Shown: positions 26,301 to 37,644, counted from the stretch's first letter. The stretch is 64,000 nucleotides of DNA from Neisseria dentiae (GCF_014055005.1 NZ_CP059570.1:1798001-1862000); one strand, 5' to 3'. Notes: a model not told the origin generated them from the letters alone. Translations and numbers: made by a program.

Positions 26301-27425
26301 ATGAGCACTTTGCCCCGCCCCGAAATCGATTCAGACGGCCTGCTGGAATATTCGGTGGTTTACACCGACCGCGCGCTGAACCATATGTCGCAAAAATTCC
26401 AGACGGCCTTGCGCTATATTTCGGCCACGTTGAAAAAAGTTTACGGCGCACAACACGCCGCCGTGATTCCCGGCAGCGGCACGTCGGGCATGGAAGCCGT
26501 GGCGCGCCAGCTTGCGCGGGGCGGGAAATGCCTGATTGTACGCAACGGTTTTTTCAGCTACCGCTGGACGCAGATTCTTGAAAAAGGCGCCATCGCCGCC
26601 GACAGCAAAGTGTTCACCGCCCGCCAGGCCGACGAAGCGCAAGCCCCGTTTGCGCCTGCGCCGATTGAAGAAGTGTGCGCCGAAATCGCCGCCTACCGCC
26701 CCGCCGTGGTGTTTGCGCCGCACGTGGAAACCGCATCGGGCATCATGCTGCCCGACGGCTATATCCGACAACTGGCCGAAGCCGTGCACGCCGTCGGCGG
26801 CCTGCTGGTCATCGACAGCATCGCTTCGGGCTGCATTTGGTTGGATATGGAAAAGCTCGGCATCGACGTGTTGGTTTCCGCCCCGCAAAAAGGCTGGAGC
26901 GGCTCGCCCTGCTGCGGTTTGGTGATGCTGAACGACGCGGCTTACCAAAAAGTGCAGCAAACCGAATCCGACAGCTTCGCGCTCGATTTGAAAAAATGGC
27001 TGCAAATTATGGAAGCCTTTGAAAACGGCGGCCATGCCTATCACGCCACGCCGCCCACCGATGCGCTGATGAAGCTGCACGATGTGATGAAAGAGGCCGA
27101 AGCCATCGGTTTCGGGCGTTTGCAGGCGGCGCAAACCGAGTTGGGCGCGAAAATACGCGCGCTGCTGGCCGGTGCGGGCTATCCCAGCGTGGCTGCGGCA
27201 GGTTTCGAAGCCCCCGGAGTGGTGGTTTCCTATACGGCTAACCCCGATATCCAAAACGGCAAAGCCTTTGTCGCACAAGGAATGCAGATTGCTGCCGGCG
27301 TGCCGCTGCAATGCGGCGAGCGCAGCGATTTCCAAACCTTCCGCCTCGGCCTGTTCGGTTTGGACAAGCTGCAAAATATCGACCGCACGGTAGAAACGTT
27401 TGCCCGGGTGTTGGGCAGGGTGTAG
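26301..27425 (+). CDS. PLP-dependent class V aminotransferase
   Basis: A 374-residue fold-type I enzyme of the alanine-glyoxylate/serine-pyruvate aminotransferase group. It has the PLP phosphate-binding stretch VIPGSGTSGMEAVARQL (about 60-75), the D of LLVIDSIASG (about 175) and the Schiff-base lysine in VSAPQKGWSG (about 200). AAAGGAG lies 11 bases before the ATG. Two uptake sequences are read through as coding (SDGLL at residues 11-15 and KFQTALR at about 33-39). The amino donor is not evident from sequence. Confidence 0.88.
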   Translation: MSTLPRPEIDSDGLLEYSVVYTDRALNHMSQKFQTALRYISATLKKVYGAQHAAVIPGSGTSGMEAVARQLARGGKCLIVRNGFFSYRWTQILEKGAIAADSKVFTARQADEAQAPFAPAPIEEVCAEIAAYRPAVVFAPHVETASGIMLPDGYIRQLAEAVHAVGGLLVIDSIASGCIWLDMEKLGIDVLVSAPQKGWSGSPCCGLVMLNDAAYQKVQQTESDSFALDLKKWLQIMEAFENGGHAYHATPPTDALMKLHDVMKEAEAIGFGRLQAAQTELGAKIRALLAGAGYPSVAAAGFEAPGVVVSYTANPDIQNGKAFVAQGMQIAAGVPLQCGERSDFQTFRLGLFGLDKLQNIDRTVETFARVLGRV

Positions 27426-27511
27426 CCGGCAGGTAAGGTTCGGCAAAAACCGGCGGATAACGCTTGGCAACGCGGCAAAAGGTGTACAATAGCGCCTTTT
27501 TCAGACGGTTT

Positions 27512-27650
27512 GAGACCTTTGCAAAACCCCCATCTGCGGTGCATTTCTGCGTTGTGCGCTGCTTGCTCGCTTGCCTATCTGTTTGATATGTCTGCACTCG
27601 CTGCGCTGCTACGCCTTGAACTGCATCCACATCTGGGGGGCAAAGGTTTC
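27512..27650. repeat. MITE with IS1106-type left end, right end decayed
   Basis: It starts GAGACCTTTGCAAAA and has the core CATCTGCGG..GCATTTCTGCGTTGTGCGC ... CGCTGCGCTGCTACGCCTTG ... ATCCACATCTG. It ends CAAAGGTTTC, two changes from the expected GGTCTC. It is closely related to 33837-33979 and 43154-43313, and lies in the leader of panD. Confidence 0.75.
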
Positions 27651-27717
27651 GGCCTGCCGTTTGCGCCTGCTGCGGCAGGCCGTCTGAAAAAACGCTTAAC
27701 CGGAAATGGAGACCTTA

Positions 27718-28101
27718 ATGTTCCGCACTATGCTCGGCGGCAAAATCCACCGTGCCACCGTTACCGAAGCCGATTTGAACTACGTTGGCAGCATCACCAT
27801 CGACCAAGACCTGCTCGACGCGGCGGGTATCTGTGTTAACGAAAAAGTGCAAATCGTCAACAACAACAACGGCGAGCGTTTTGAAACCTACACCATTCCC
27901 GGCGAACGCGGCAGCGGCGTGGTGTGCCTCAACGGCGCCGCCGCGCGGCTGGTGCAGAAAGGCGACATCGTGATTATCATGTCTTATGTGATGCTCTCCG
28001 AGCCGGAAATTGCCGCCCACGAGCCGAAAGTGGTGCTGGTGGACGAGCGTAACAAAATCCGCGACATCATCCGCTACGAACCGCCGCACACCGTTTTATA
28101 A
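27718..28101 (+). CDS. panD: Aspartate 1-decarboxylase
   Basis: A 127-residue pyruvoyl enzyme that makes beta-alanine for pantothenate/CoA. Self-cleavage is expected between G24 and S25 (LNYVGSITID). The proenzyme also has the HRATVTEADL N-terminal block and the conserved LNGAAARLVQKGD segment. A GGAG site precedes the ATG. Upstream are a MITE and an uptake sequence; downstream is an uptake-sequence terminator. Confidence 0.97.
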   Translation: MFRTMLGGKIHRATVTEADLNYVGSITIDQDLLDAAGICVNEKVQIVNNNNGERFETYTIPGERGSGVVCLNGAAARLVQKGDIVIIMSYVMLSEPEIAAHEPKVVLVDERNKIRDIIRYEPPHTVL

Positions 28102-28107
28102 ACCCTT

Positions 28108-28139
28108 AAGGCCGTCTGAAACATTTTTCAGACGGCCTT
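28108..28139. terminator. Uptake-sequence hairpin after panD
   Basis: AAGGCCGTCTGAAA and TTTCAGACGGCCTT are separated by 4 bases, beginning 7 bases after the panD stop. Confidence 0.8.
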
Positions 28140-28161
28140 ACCCTGCAAAGCGAGAGCCATT

Positions 28162-29004
28162 ATGAACATCAACATCCAAAACATCACGGTCGGCAACGAA
28201 CAGCCGTTTACCCTGTTCGGCGGCATCAACGTGCTGGAAGACCTCGATTCCACCCTCAAAGCCTGCGAACATTATGTGAAAGTAACTGGCAAACTCGGCA
28301 TTCCTTATGTGTTCAAAGCCTCGTTCGACAAGGCCAACCGCTCGTCTATCCGCTCGTTTCGCGGCGTGGGGTTGGAAGAAGGGCTGAAAATCTTCGCCGC
28401 CGTGAAAAAAGAATTCGGCGTGCCCGTGATTACCGACGTGCACGAGCCTTACCAATGCGCGCCCGTGGCCGAAGTGTGCGACGTTATCCAACTGCCCGCC
28501 TTTCTCGCGCGCCAAACCGATTTGGTGGTGGCGATGGCGAAAACGGGCAATGTGGTTAACGTGAAAAAGCCGCAGTTTTTAAGCCCTTCGCAAATGAAAA
28601 ACATCGTTGAAAAATTCGCCGAAGCAGGCAACGAACAAGTGATTTTGTGCGAACGCGGCGCGCAGTTCGGCTACGACAATCTGGTGGTCGATATGCTCGG
28701 CTTCGGCGTGATGAAAAAAACCTGCGGCAACCTGCCGGTGATTTTCGACGTTACCCACTCGCTGCAACAGCGCGAAGCCGGTGCCGCCACATCGGGCGGG
28801 CGCCGCAGCCAAGTGGTCGATTTGGCGCTGGCCGGCATGGCCACCCGCCTGGCCGGCCTGTTTCTCGAATCGCACGCCAACCCCGACGAAGCCAAGTGCG
28901 ACGGCCCCAGCGCGTTGCCGCTGGCCAAACTCGAAGATTTCCTGCTGCGCGTGAAAGCGGTGGACGAAACGGTGAAATCGTTTCCCGCGCTGGTGGTTGA
29001 TTAA
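28162..29004 (+). CDS. kdsA: 3-deoxy-8-phosphooctulonate synthase
   Basis: A 280-residue TIM-barrel enzyme joining PEP and arabinose-5-P to give Kdo-8-P for the LPS/LOS inner core. It has FKASFDKANRSS (about 54-65), VITDVHEPYQC, VNVKKPQFLSPSQMKNIVEK, LCERGAQFGYDNLVVDM and the C-terminal LESHANPDEAKCDGPSALPL block. It works with kdsD and kdsC, found at 43354 and 41668. Confidence 0.98.
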   Translation: MNINIQNITVGNEQPFTLFGGINVLEDLDSTLKACEHYVKVTGKLGIPYVFKASFDKANRSSIRSFRGVGLEEGLKIFAAVKKEFGVPVITDVHEPYQCAPVAEVCDVIQLPAFLARQTDLVVAMAKTGNVVNVKKPQFLSPSQMKNIVEKFAEAGNEQVILCERGAQFGYDNLVVDMLGFGVMKKTCGNLPVIFDVTHSLQQREAGAATSGGRRSQVVDLALAGMATRLAGLFLESHANPDEAKCDGPSALPLAKLEDFLLRVKAVDETVKSFPALVVD

Positions 29005-29024
29005 ACAGTCAAAAGCATGGCAAC

Positions 29025-29053
29025 AGGCCGTCTGAAAACTTTTCAGACGGCCT
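29025..29053. terminator. Uptake-sequence hairpin after kdsA
   Basis: AGGCCGTCTGAAAA and TTTTCAGACGGCCT are separated by 1 base, beginning about 20 bases past the stop. Confidence 0.8.
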
Positions 29054-29221
29054 TTGCATTTGATATGACAGAATATTTTTCAAAGCCGAGAAAGGTAAAT
29101 TTACCTAAATTAATGGCCGTTTGTTTGATTTGGCGCAGACAACCGGCGGCAGGGTGGCTGAAAGCGGGAGTAATATCGGCACTAAATCAGCCCGAACTTT
29201 TTCTGTGAAAGGAGTGTTGCC

Positions 29222-30616
29222 ATGCCCGGATTTTTGGCCATCAACAAAATACCGAATAAAGGTATTCCCATCGCCGAACAGCGCAGGATGTGGCTGCGGC
29301 AGTTTTTAAAAGCCTTTTTGGTGGTGTTTACCACTTATATGTGCATGTATTTAATTAGAAATAATTTTAAGGCCGCGCAGCCGATGATGAAAGAGCAACT
29401 CGGGCTGACCACGCTACAGCTCGGTTATATCGGTTTGGCTTTCAGCATCACTTACGGTTTGGGCAAAACCGCCGTCGGTTATTACATCAGTGATAAAAAC
29501 ACCAAAAAATCCTTGTCGGTGATGTTGGTTCTCGCGTCGATAGCGGTGCTGTTGATGGGCTTGGTGATGAGTGCCTACGGCTCGGTAATCGGTTTGTTTA
29601 TCGTGCTGTGGGGTTTGAACGGTATTTTTCAGGCCGCAGGCGGGCCGGCTTCCTATTCCACGATTTCACGCTGGGCGCCGCGTAAGGAACGCGGGCGTTA
29701 TCTCGGCTTTTGGAATATGTCGCACAATGTCGGTGGTGCGGTGGCCGGCATATTGGCGCTGTGGGGTGCCAACGTGTTCTTCGGCGGCAATGTTTACGGT
29801 ATGTTTGTTTTTCCCGCCCTGATTGCTCTGGCCATCGGCATTGCCAGCTTCTTTGTCGGCAAAGACGACCCCGAGGAACTGGGCTGGAACCGCTGCGAAG
29901 AAATTTTCGGCGAGCCGGTGGAGTCGGAAAACACCGAGGCCGAAGAAATGCCCATGTGGCAGGCGTTCAAGCAGTTTGTATTGCGTAACCCCTGGATTTG
30001 GATGCTGTGCGTGGCCAATGTGTTCGTTTATATCGTTCGCATCGGTATAGACAACTGGGCGCCGCTTTATGTAACCGAAGTGCTGGGTTTCGGCAAGCTG
30101 GATGCCGTCAACACGATTTTTTATTTCGAAGTGGGCGCGATTCTTGCCAGCATGAGCTGGGGTTATATTTCCGACCTGCTTAACGGCCGCCGGGCAGCCG
30201 TGGCGGTAGGCTGTATGGTGGCGATTATTTTCGTGGTGATGATGTATCGGCACGCCACCAGCGTGATGATGGTGAATGTTTCTCTTTTTCTGCTTGGCGC
30301 ACTGATTTTCGGACCGCAACTGCTGATCGGTATTTCTTTGGTGGGGTTTGTGCCGAAAAAAGGCATCAGCGTAGCCAACGGCATGACCGGCACCTTCGGT
30401 TATCTATTCGGCGATTCTATAGCGAAGGTCGGGCTGGCTGCCATTGCCGATCCGAAAAGCGGCGGTTTGAGCCTGTTCGGATACACGTTACACGGTTGGT
30501 CTGACGTGTTTATTGTGTTTTATATCGCTTTGTTTGTCGGCATTGTGCTGCTGATGGTGGTGGCCTATGGCGAAGAAAAACGTATCCGCGAAGTGAACAG
30601 GCAGTTGGGGCATTAA
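29222..30616 (+). CDS. uhpT: Hexose-phosphate antiporter (OPA family, UhpT-like)
   Basis: A 464-residue inner-membrane transporter with about 12 hydrophobic helices, expected to exchange sugar phosphates for inorganic phosphate. Family wording: YLIRNNFKAAQPMMKEQLGL (helix 1/loop), TYGLGKTAVGYYISDKNTKK, ISRWAPRKERGRYLGFWNMS and DNWAPLYVTEVLGF. AAAGGAG precedes the ATG. No UhpA/B/C regulator is nearby, so control is not evident. Sure of the OPA family; hexose phosphate as substrate is by similarity. Confidence 0.92.
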   Translation: MPGFLAINKIPNKGIPIAEQRRMWLRQFLKAFLVVFTTYMCMYLIRNNFKAAQPMMKEQLGLTTLQLGYIGLAFSITYGLGKTAVGYYISDKNTKKSLSVMLVLASIAVLLMGLVMSAYGSVIGLFIVLWGLNGIFQAAGGPASYSTISRWAPRKERGRYLGFWNMSHNVGGAVAGILALWGANVFFGGNVYGMFVFPALIALAIGIASFFVGKDDPEELGWNRCEEIFGEPVESENTEAEEMPMWQAFKQFVLRNPWIWMLCVANVFVYIVRIGIDNWAPLYVTEVLGFGKLDAVNTIFYFEVGAILASMSWGYISDLLNGRRAAVAVGCMVAIIFVVMMYRHATSVMMVNVSLFLLGALIFGPQLLIGISLVGFVPKKGISVANGMTGTFGYLFGDSIAKVGLAAIADPKSGGLSLFGYTLHGWSDVFIVFYIALFVGIVLLMVVAYGEEKRIREVNRQLGH

Positions 30617-30804
30617 CATTCGCCCAAAAGCAGGAAAATCATCGCAAAATTTGTTTTAAGCCGGTGTCTTTGCAAGTCGTTAAGGCAGCTTGAAATACCC
30701 AACTCCGTCATGCTCGGGCCTGACCCGGGCATCCCGCCTTGTTGGAAGTTATTGAAAAACAAAAAAGATGCTCGTGGCAAGCCCGAGCATGACGTAGGTG
30801 CTTT

Positions 30805-30910
30805 TATAGTGAATCCACTGAATTTCCGTTACGGCGTTGCTGTACCTTGCCGTACTATCTGTACTGTCTTCGGCTTGCTGCCTTGTACCGAAGTAATCGG
30901 ATTCTCTATA
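30805..30910. repeat. MITE (TATAGTGAATCCACT type)
   Basis: TATAGTGAATCCACTGAATTT to ATCGGATTCTCTATA, with a core of CCGTACTATCTGTACTGTCTTCGGCTTGCTGCC. About 106 bp, related to 16767-16910. Confidence 0.7.
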
Positions 30911-30937
30911 GTGTGCTGAAGCGACTTACAAAGCATC

Positions 30938-30966
30938 AGGCCGTCTGAAAGCTTTTCAGACGGCCT
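30938..30966. terminator. Uptake-sequence hairpin after guaA
   Basis: AGGCCGTCTGAAA and TTTCAGACGGCCT, separated by 3 bases, 25 bases beyond the leftward guaA stop. Confidence 0.8.
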
Positions 30967-30990
30967 GTTTTTTATTTCAAACCAAAAGGT

Positions 30991-32556
30991 TTATTCCCAC
31001 TCGATCGTAGAGGGCGGTTTGCCGCTCACGTCATACACCACGCGGTTGATGCCGCGCACTTCGTTGATGATGCGGTTGGACACTTTGCCCAGCAGCGAAT
31101 AAGGCAGCTCCGCCCAATGGGCGGTCATAAAGTCGCTGGTGATGACCGCGCGCAGGGCGACCACGTATTCGTAAGTGCGGCCGTCGCCCATTACGCCCAC
31201 CGACTTCACCGGCAGGAACACGGCGAAGGCCTGGCTGGTGAGGTCGTACCACGAGGTGCCGTTTTCATCGAAGGTGTTGCGCAGCTCTTGAATGAAAATA
31301 TCATCGGCCCGGCGCAAGAGGTCGGCATAATTCTTCTTCACCTCGCCCAAAATGCGCACGCCCAGGCCCGGGCCGGGGAAGGGGTGGCGGTACACCATTT
31401 CGCGCGGCAGGCCGAGCGCCACGCCCAGTTCGCGCACTTCGTCTTTAAACAGGTCGCGCAAAGGCTCGAGCAGTTTCAGATTCATGTTTTCGGGCAGACC
31501 GCCGACGTTGTGGTGGCTTTTGATGGCGTGTGCTTTTTTGGTTTTCGCGCCCGCGCTTTCGATAACGTCGGGGTAGATCGTGCCCTGTGCCAGCCATTTG
31601 GCGTTAACGCGTTTTTTGGCTTCGTCATCAAACACTTCCACAAACTCGCCGCCGATGATTTTGCGCTTTTGCTCGGGGTCGGTTACGCCGGCGAGTTTGC
31701 CCATAAACTGTTCGGTAGCGTCCACATGAATCACGTTTACGCCCAGATTGCGTGCAAACATATCCATCACCATTTTGCCTTCGTTGAGGCGCAGCAGGCC
31801 GTGATCGACAAACACGCAGGTAAGTTGGTCGCCGATGGCGCGGTGGATCAGCGCGGCGGCCACGCTGGAATCGACGCCGCCCGACAGGCCCAAAATCACT
31901 TCGTCGCCGCCTACTTGTTCGCGGATTTTGGCGACGGCTTCATCGATGTAGTTGGGCATGGTCCAGCTCGGTTTGGCGCCGGCAATGTCCAGCACGAAGC
32001 GGTTCAGCAGCGCGCGGCCCTGTTTGGTGTGGGTCACTTCGGGGTGGAACTGGATGCCGTAGAATTGTTTTTCGGCGTGTTCCATCATCGCAATCGGGCA
32101 GCTCGGCGTGTCGCCGATCACCACGAAGCCTTCGGGCAGTTTCGATACTTTGTCGCCGTGGCTCATCCACACATCGAGCGTGTTGGCCTGGCCGTCTGAA
32201 ATGCCGCGCGTTAATTCGCAATCGATGGTTTTCACTTGCGCATAACCGAATTCGCGCTGGTCGCCCGGCGACACTTCGCCGCCCAAATGGTGTGCCATAA
32301 ACTGCATGCCGTAGCAGATGCCGAGCACGGGCACGCCCAAATCGAAGATGCCGGTGTCGGCCTGATAATCGGAGTTGTAAACCGAGTTGGGGCCGCCGGA
32401 AAGGATAATCGCTTTGGGGTTGAAGGCTTTGATGTCGGCCAAAGGCATATCGAAAGAATGCAGTTCGCAGTAAACATGGGCTTCGCGCACGCGGCGGGCG
32501 ATAAGCTGGGTGACTTGCGAGCCGAAGTCGAGGATGAGGATTTTGTCTTGGGTCAT
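30991..32556 (-). CDS. guaA: GMP synthase (glutamine-hydrolysing)
   Basis: A 521-residue enzyme converting XMP to GMP. The class I amidotransferase domain has ILSGGPNSVY, the nucleophile cysteine in GVPVLGICYGMQF (about 86) and FHPEVTHTKQG (H/E of the triad). The ATP-pyrophosphatase loop is GLSGGVDSSVAAAL (about 230). The dimerisation domain ends NRVVYDVSGKPPSTIEWE, as in all GuaA. Full length, single gene. Confidence 0.99.
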   Translation of the reverse strand: MTQDKILILDFGSQVTQLIARRVREAHVYCELHSFDMPLADIKAFNPKAIILSGGPNSVYNSDYQADTGIFDLGVPVLGICYGMQFMAHHLGGEVSPGDQREFGYAQVKTIDCELTRGISDGQANTLDVWMSHGDKVSKLPEGFVVIGDTPSCPIAMMEHAEKQFYGIQFHPEVTHTKQGRALLNRFVLDIAGAKPSWTMPNYIDEAVAKIREQVGGDEVILGLSGGVDSSVAAALIHRAIGDQLTCVFVDHGLLRLNEGKMVMDMFARNLGVNVIHVDATEQFMGKLAGVTDPEQKRKIIGGEFVEVFDDEAKKRVNAKWLAQGTIYPDVIESAGAKTKKAHAIKSHHNVGGLPENMNLKLLEPLRDLFKDEVRELGVALGLPREMVYRHPFPGPGLGVRILGEVKKNYADLLRRADDIFIQELRNTFDENGTSWYDLTSQAFAVFLPVKSVGVMGDGRTYEYVVALRAVITSDFMTAHWAELPYSLLGKVSNRIINEVRGINRVVYDVSGKPPSTIEWE

Positions 32557-32598
32557 GATGGTCTTCGATGGGAAAAGGGAAACGGCAGGCCGGCAAAA

Positions 32599-32643
32599 AG
32601 GCCGTCTGAAAAATGCGCTATTGTATCATTTTTCAGACGGCCT
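32599..32643. terminator. Uptake-sequence hairpin between guaA and the small membrane gene
   Basis: AGGCCGTCTGAAAAATG and ATTTTTCAGACGGCCT around a 12-base loop. It lies 16 bases past the stop of the 32659-33000 gene. Confidence 0.75.
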
Positions 32644-32658
32644 GATGCGTGCGGCGGA

Positions 32659-33000
32659 TTATTCGCCGTTGGGCAGTTTCACCCGTTTGTGCGGCACGAT
32701 GTTGCTGCGCGAAAGCAGCAGCAGACAGCCCAGCACCATCATGCCCAGCGCCACCAAAGGCGACATGCCCAGCAGGTATTGGCTTTTCAGGTAAACCGCC
32801 GCGCCGATGTAAATCAAGAGCGGGCCGGATACGACCGACTGTTTGTTGATGCCGTCCATCACCAGCACGGCCACACCGGCAACGGCCAGGCCGATGGCAA
32901 TCAGCGTGGCGGTGGCGGGCAGGATGCCGGTGGCTTTGAGAAACCACACGGCGCCGGCGATAATCAGAAACAGCGGCAGGGCGAGCGAGGCTTGGGGCAT
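32659..33000 (-). CDS. Small membrane protein, four hydrophobic segments
   Basis: A 113-residue inner-membrane protein. Hydrophobic stretches at about 5-20, 30-47, 58-72 and 78-98 are interrupted by short polar loops, and a basic tail (SNIVPHKRVKLPNGE) probably faces the cytoplasm. The layout resembles LiaI/LiaF-like or DUF5668-type proteins, but I cannot name the family. It is read leftward toward guaA with a terminator between them. Confidence 0.6.
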   Translation of the reverse strand: MPQASLALPLFLIIAGAVWFLKATGILPATATLIAIGLAVAGVAVLVMDGINKQSVVSGPLLIYIGAAVYLKSQYLLGMSPLVALGMMVLGCLLLLSRSNIVPHKRVKLPNGE

Positions 33001-33318
33001 GGTGCAAACTCCGTGGTTGCGAATGTGTTCAGACGGCCTGCATTATTGGGTTATGCAGGCCGTCTGAAAAGGGTTCTTGCGCTTTTTTACGCAAACCGGT
33101 TGTAAAAAACATATAGGCCGAGGCCTTTGCAAGTCGTTTAGGCCGTCTGAAATATTCAACCATCGCCATTCCCGCGCAGGCGGGAATCCAGTCGTTTTTT
33201 CGTAAGTTATTGAAATAAAATACTTGATGATTTTGGGGCCGGATTCCCGCCTGCGTGGGAATGACGAGGCACCAACCTTTTCAGGGTTGAATTGGTTTTT
33301 TTCAAAAATTTCAGGCCG
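33001..33318. other. Repeat region upstream of the small membrane gene
   Basis: No gene. It contains an inverted uptake-sequence pair at about 33030-33070 and the dRS3-bearing repeat at 33120-33290. Confidence 0.6.
33120..33290. repeat. dRS3-pair repeat element
   Basis: The decayed left end is GAGGCCTTTGCAAG. The dRS3-type 20-mers are at 33168-33187 and 33243-33262 (inverted), with the same internal text as 7268-7462 (AATATTCAACCATCG, AAGTTATTGAAATAAAATACTTGAT). The right end is no longer recognisable. Confidence 0.7.
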
Positions 33319-33765
33319 TTAACCCGCGTTTTTCATCAAACGCTGTTTCTCGCGCTTCCAATCGGCTTCTTTCATGCTCTGGCGTTTGTCGTGCTGCTTT
33401 TTACCTTTGGCTAGGCCGATGTCCATTTTGATGTAGCCGCGGCTGTAATGCAGGTTTAACGGTACGATGGTGTAGCCCGCCCGCTCGGTTTTGCCGATTA
33501 ATTTGTTGATTTCCGACTGTTTCAGCAGCAGCTTGCGCTGGCGCACCGGGTCGGGCTTCACATGGGTGGAGGCGGTGGGCAGCGCGGTGATGTGGCAGCC
33601 CACCAGATAAAACGCGTCTTTCTTCCAGTGGATATAGCTCTCTTTCAGCTGCACGCGGCCGGCGCGCACGGCTTTCACTTCCCAGCCGTCTAGCACCAAA
33701 CCGGCTTCGATTTGGTCTTCGATAAAATAGTCGTGAAAGGCTTTGCGGTTGTTGGCGATGCTCAT
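33319..33765 (-). CDS. smpB: SsrA-binding protein SmpB
   Basis: A 148-residue tmRNA partner needed for trans-translation rescue of stalled ribosomes. It has NRKAFHDYFIEDQIEAGLVL, GWEVKAVRAGRVQLKESYIH, LLLKQSEINKLIGKTERAGY, KGYIKMDIGLAKGKKQHDKR-like text and a basic tail. I start at MSIANNRKAF; the open frame to 33909 runs into a MITE and is not family sequence. No ssrA gene is visible in the window. Confidence 0.97.
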   Translation of the reverse strand: MSIANNRKAFHDYFIEDQIEAGLVLDGWEVKAVRAGRVQLKESYIHWKKDAFYLVGCHITALPTASTHVKPDPVRQRKLLLKQSEINKLIGKTERAGYTIVPLNLHYSRGYIKMDIGLAKGKKQHDKRQSMKEADWKREKQRLMKNAG

Positions 33766-33836
33766 GGTATTCGATATTTCGGTTCGGTTGCTTTTTTTCA
33801 GACGGCCTATTGTAGCAAAAGGCCGTCTGAAAACGT

Positions 33837-33979
33837 GAGACCTTTGCAAAAAAGCCATCTGCGGCGCATTTCTGCGTTGTGCGCTGCTCGCTCGCTTGCC
33901 TAACTCCATGTTATGTCTGCGCTCGCTGCGCTGCTACGCCTTGAACTGCATCCACATCTGACTTTTTTGCAAAGGTCTC
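33837..33979. repeat. MITE with intact IS1106-type ends
   Basis: A 143-bp element with GAGACCTTTGCAAAA at the left and TTTTGCAAAGGTCTC at the right. The core is CATCTGCGGCGCATTTCTGC ... CTGCGCTCGCTGCGCTGCTA ... CATCCACATCTG. It lies between smpB and the DUF1653 gene and is the best-preserved short copy in the window. Confidence 0.82.
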
Positions 33980-33985
33980 AACATT

Positions 33986-34192
33986 TTAAAATTCGCGTAT
34001 GCAGGTAAAGCGCAAAACGCCGCCGACGCGTTCGGCAAACATGGCGGCGGGGCGCACCCACAGGCCGTAATCGCCGTAGAGGGCGCGGTAAACCACTAAG
34101 GTTTCTTCGGTTTCGCTGTGGCGGGCGGTGCCGAGCACTTCGTATAAATTGCCTTTATAGTGGCGGTAGATGCCGGGTTTGACTGTGTTCAT
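33986..34192 (-). CDS. DUF1653 family protein
   Basis: A 68-residue protein (MNTVKPGIYRHYKGNLYEVL ... VYRALYGDYGLWVRPAAMF). The G-x-Y-x-H-Y-K-G-x-x-Y-x-V start and the Y-G-x-x-x-x-W-V-R-P block are the DUF1653 signature. Biochemical role unknown. The start is placed just after an uptake sequence, as the upstream frame is not family text. Confidence 0.85.
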   Translation of the reverse strand: MNTVKPGIYRHYKGNLYEVLGTARHSETEETLVVYRALYGDYGLWVRPAAMFAERVGGVLRFTCIREF

Positions 34193-34278
34193 AAGGCCGT
34201 CTGAAAAAACAAAAATGGCAGGTTTTGCAACCCGCCATACTTTGGGAATTGAAACCGGAACACTCCGGCCCAATTTGA

Positions 34279-34482
34279 TTAAGCAGCCTGAATGTTGGCG
34301 GCTTGTTTGCCTTTGGGGCCGGTGGTTACGTCGAAAGAAACACGTTGGCCTTCTTTCAGGGTTTTGAAACCTTCCATATTGATGGCAGAGAAGTGAGCGA
34401 ACAAATCTTCACCGCCTTCGTCGGGGGTGATAAAACCAAAACCTTTAGCGTCGTTAAACCATTTAACAATACCGGTTGCCAT
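34279..34482 (-). CDS. Cold-shock domain protein
   Basis: A 67-residue CspA-like RNA/DNA-binding protein: MATGIVKWFNDAKGFGFITP with RNP1 (KGFGFI), DLFAHFSAI (RNP2-like) and EGQRVSFDVTTGPKGKQAAN. GGAAGTTCA precedes the ATG. A leader of about 240 bases without a gene lies upstream (34483-34723), typical of csp genes. An uptake sequence sits downstream. Confidence 0.96.
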   Translation of the reverse strand: MATGIVKWFNDAKGFGFITPDEGGEDLFAHFSAINMEGFKTLKEGQRVSFDVTTGPKGKQAANIQAA

Positions 34483-34723
34483 TGAACTTCCTATACTAAA
34501 AAAATTAACAAAAACAGCAAAATTCAGGCAACATGTAAAAACCAAAAGTTTCGAGTTTCTCCCAAACCATTATGCTTTTTTAGATGCCAAGCTCTGCTAA
34601 GAAGGCTTTTTACCTATGTTGTATGGTCCAGTCAAGGGGAGATTGGGAAAAATATCGAAATTTATTAAAATAAAGCAAAAAACAACATCAACACCGCCCC
34701 AAAACCATATTTTAAAGATTAAT

Positions 34724-35038
34724 ATGAGTCAAAACCAAACCCGCCGCGATGCCGAAACCGATCTGTTGAACCGCAGCAAAACCACTCCGCCCAAACGGTA
34801 TGGCGTTTATCTGCTCAACGACGATTACACCACCATGGATTTCGTGGTGGAAGTGCTCACCGGCATTTTCATGCTGCCCGAAGAGCGGGCGGTGGCCGTG
34901 ATGCTTCTGGTGCATCACGAAGGCAAAGGGCTGTGCGGCGTGTACACACGCGATATAGCCGATACCAAACAACAACAGGTTTTGCAGCGCGCAAGGCAGG
35001 AAGGCCACCCGCTGCAATGTATTGTTGAGGAGGTTTAA
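34724..35038 (+). CDS. clpS: ATP-dependent Clp protease adaptor ClpS
   Basis: A 104-residue N-end-rule adaptor that hands substrates to ClpA. It contains KRYGVYLLNDDYTTMDFVVE, MLLVHHEGKGLCGVYTRDIA and a C-terminal HPLQCIVEEV. The stop codon is immediately followed by the clpA ATG. Start chosen at MSQNQTRRDAE; the upstream frame (34616) is AT-rich leader. Confidence 0.95.
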   Translation: MSQNQTRRDAETDLLNRSKTTPPKRYGVYLLNDDYTTMDFVVEVLTGIFMLPEERAVAVMLLVHHEGKGLCGVYTRDIADTKQQQVLQRARQEGHPLQCIVEEV

Positions 35039-37318
<2,280 letters not shown>

Positions 37319-37357
37319 ACGCGCACGGCGGATTGCAGAAGGCAGTTGCCCGAGGCA

Positions 37358-37396
37358 AAGGCCGTCTGAAAACAAAATAACCGTTTTTCAGACGGC
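37358..37396 (+). terminator. Uptake-sequence terminator of clpA
   Basis: AAGGCCGTCTGAAAAC and GTTTTTCAGACGGCG, arranged head to head 40 bases after the stop. Confidence 0.7.
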
Positions 37397-37418
37397 GTCA
37401 AGTGTTTGTGCAAAGGTT

Positions 37419-37613
37419 GAGACCTTTGCAAAATTCAAATTACTATCTGAAAAAACCTGAATTCCGTCATTCCCGCGTAGGCGGGAATCCAGACACTTGG
37501 CATCCAAGTATTTGTTTAATCAATACTTCAATATTTCCATCTGGATTCCCGCCTACGCGGGAATGACGGGATTTAAGCATTTCAGACGGCCTGAAGGAGT
37601 TTTGCAAAAGCTT
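37419..37613. repeat. dRS3-pair repeat with IS1106-type left end
   Basis: GAGACCTTTGCAAAA starts it, with dRS3-type 20-mers at 37469-37488 and 37545-37564 (inverted) inside. A decayed end TTTTGCAAAAGCTTC closes it. Same architecture as 7268-7462, but with a different middle. Confidence 0.7.
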
Positions 37614-37644
37614 CGCCAAAGCGGATTTGAACGTCGTTGCGCAT

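Larger units (their letters stand above)
30617..30990. other. Repeat-bearing region between uhpT and guaA
   Basis: No gene. It holds an inverted repeat (30703-30795: CGTCATGCTCGGG and CCCGAGCATGACG), a TATAGTG-type MITE (30805-30910) and an uptake-sequence terminator (30938-30966). Confidence 0.65.
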